Of a DNA stretch of 64,000 nt, positions 63,919 through 64,000 are shown one piece after another. The notes below the pieces were generated by a model. It was not told the origin of the DNA. It ran no database searches and saw only the letters and a list, made by a program, of their open reading frames with translations. The stretch is from Arthrobacter sp. StoSoilB5. Lineage in GTDB: Bacteria; Actinomycetota; Actinomycetes; Actinomycetales; Micrococcaceae. The stretch's first letter is position 1. Every line of letters begins with the position of its first letter. A program made the position numbers and the translations under genes. The stretch spans positions 3,472,001 through 3,536,000 of the forward strand of contig NZ_AP024646.1 in assembly GCF_019977235.1 (NCBI RefSeq), read 5' to 3'.

Positions 63919-64000
63919 AAGGCCATGCTTCCAGCGGATGCCTCACCCGGCAAGCTTTGAAAGGTACGCTGGAAGAAGCCAAATTACGTGGAAGTGGGGC

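Overview
The window looks like chromosomal DNA of a high-GC actinobacterium of the Arthrobacter/Paenarthrobacter group (Micrococcaceae). The inference rests on GC-rich codon usage, frequent GTG starts, leaderless-type promoters, an IclR regulator divergent from leuCD, a leader-peptide-controlled ilvBNC operon, and an nrtR-nadA-nadB-nadC-cysteine desulfurase operon. No phage, plasmid, transposase, rRNA or CRISPR array is visible. It reads as ordinary core chromosome, densely packed with housekeeping biosynthesis and five tRNA genes.

Layout. 1-5.7 kb: a partial acyltransferase, murA, leuD-leuC and the divergent IclR regulator, then a DUF1697 protein. 5.7-9.2 kb: a translationally coupled pair of membrane-anchored dynamin-like GTPases. 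9.3-16.2 kb: tRNA-Glu, tRNA-Gln, a HAD phosphatase, gltX, an FAH-family enzyme, an MBL-fold hydrolase, ilvE and leuB. 16.3-21.6 kb: a histidine kinase and response regulator followed by an FtsX-type ABC exporter. 21.7-27 kb: metG and a second FtsX-type ABC system. 27-34.7 kb: serA, ilvC, ilvN, ilvB with its attenuator, and ilvD. 34.9-40.7 kb: a membrane-anchored sunset-domain protein, a PQQ-type sugar dehydrogenase lipoprotein, two tRNA-Lys genes, a MarR/peroxiredoxin divergent pair, tRNA-Leu and an orphan solute-binding lipoprotein. 40.8-52 kb: mqo, an RND exporter, a luciferase-like monooxygenase with a MarR regulator, a transglutaminase, a lipoprotein, DUF1684, DM13, FAH and GtrA proteins. 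52-58 kb: the de novo NAD operon. 58-64 kb: Lrp regulator and amino-acid permease, then a 2-oxoacid dehydrogenase operon and a MarR-like regulator.

How the genes work together. Nearly all of branched-chain amino-acid synthesis (leuB, leuC, leuD, ilvB, ilvN, ilvC, ilvD, ilvE) lies in scattered units within about 33 kb, together with serA. The regulatory DNA of leuCD and of ilvBNC contains related TGAGATA-type inverted repeats, which suggests shared control. The NAD operon carries its own NrtR-type regulator, with a degenerate Nudix box, and its own cysteine desulfurase for the NadA iron-sulfur cluster.

The least conventional locus is at 60.2-63.4 kb. Both E1 subunits of a thiamine-diphosphate dehydrogenase are followed by a 109-residue protein that is only a lipoyl domain, and then by a separate alpha/beta hydrolase. 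This resembles an acetoin-dehydrogenase-type E2 split into two genes, with no conventional acyltransferase E2 and no E3 in view. Other items worth a second look are the dynamin pair, the complete ilv attenuator, a set of leaderless promoters with -10 boxes 6-7 bases from the start codon, and several intergenic tandem or inverted repeats, two of which share a GCTCTCTCAC core.
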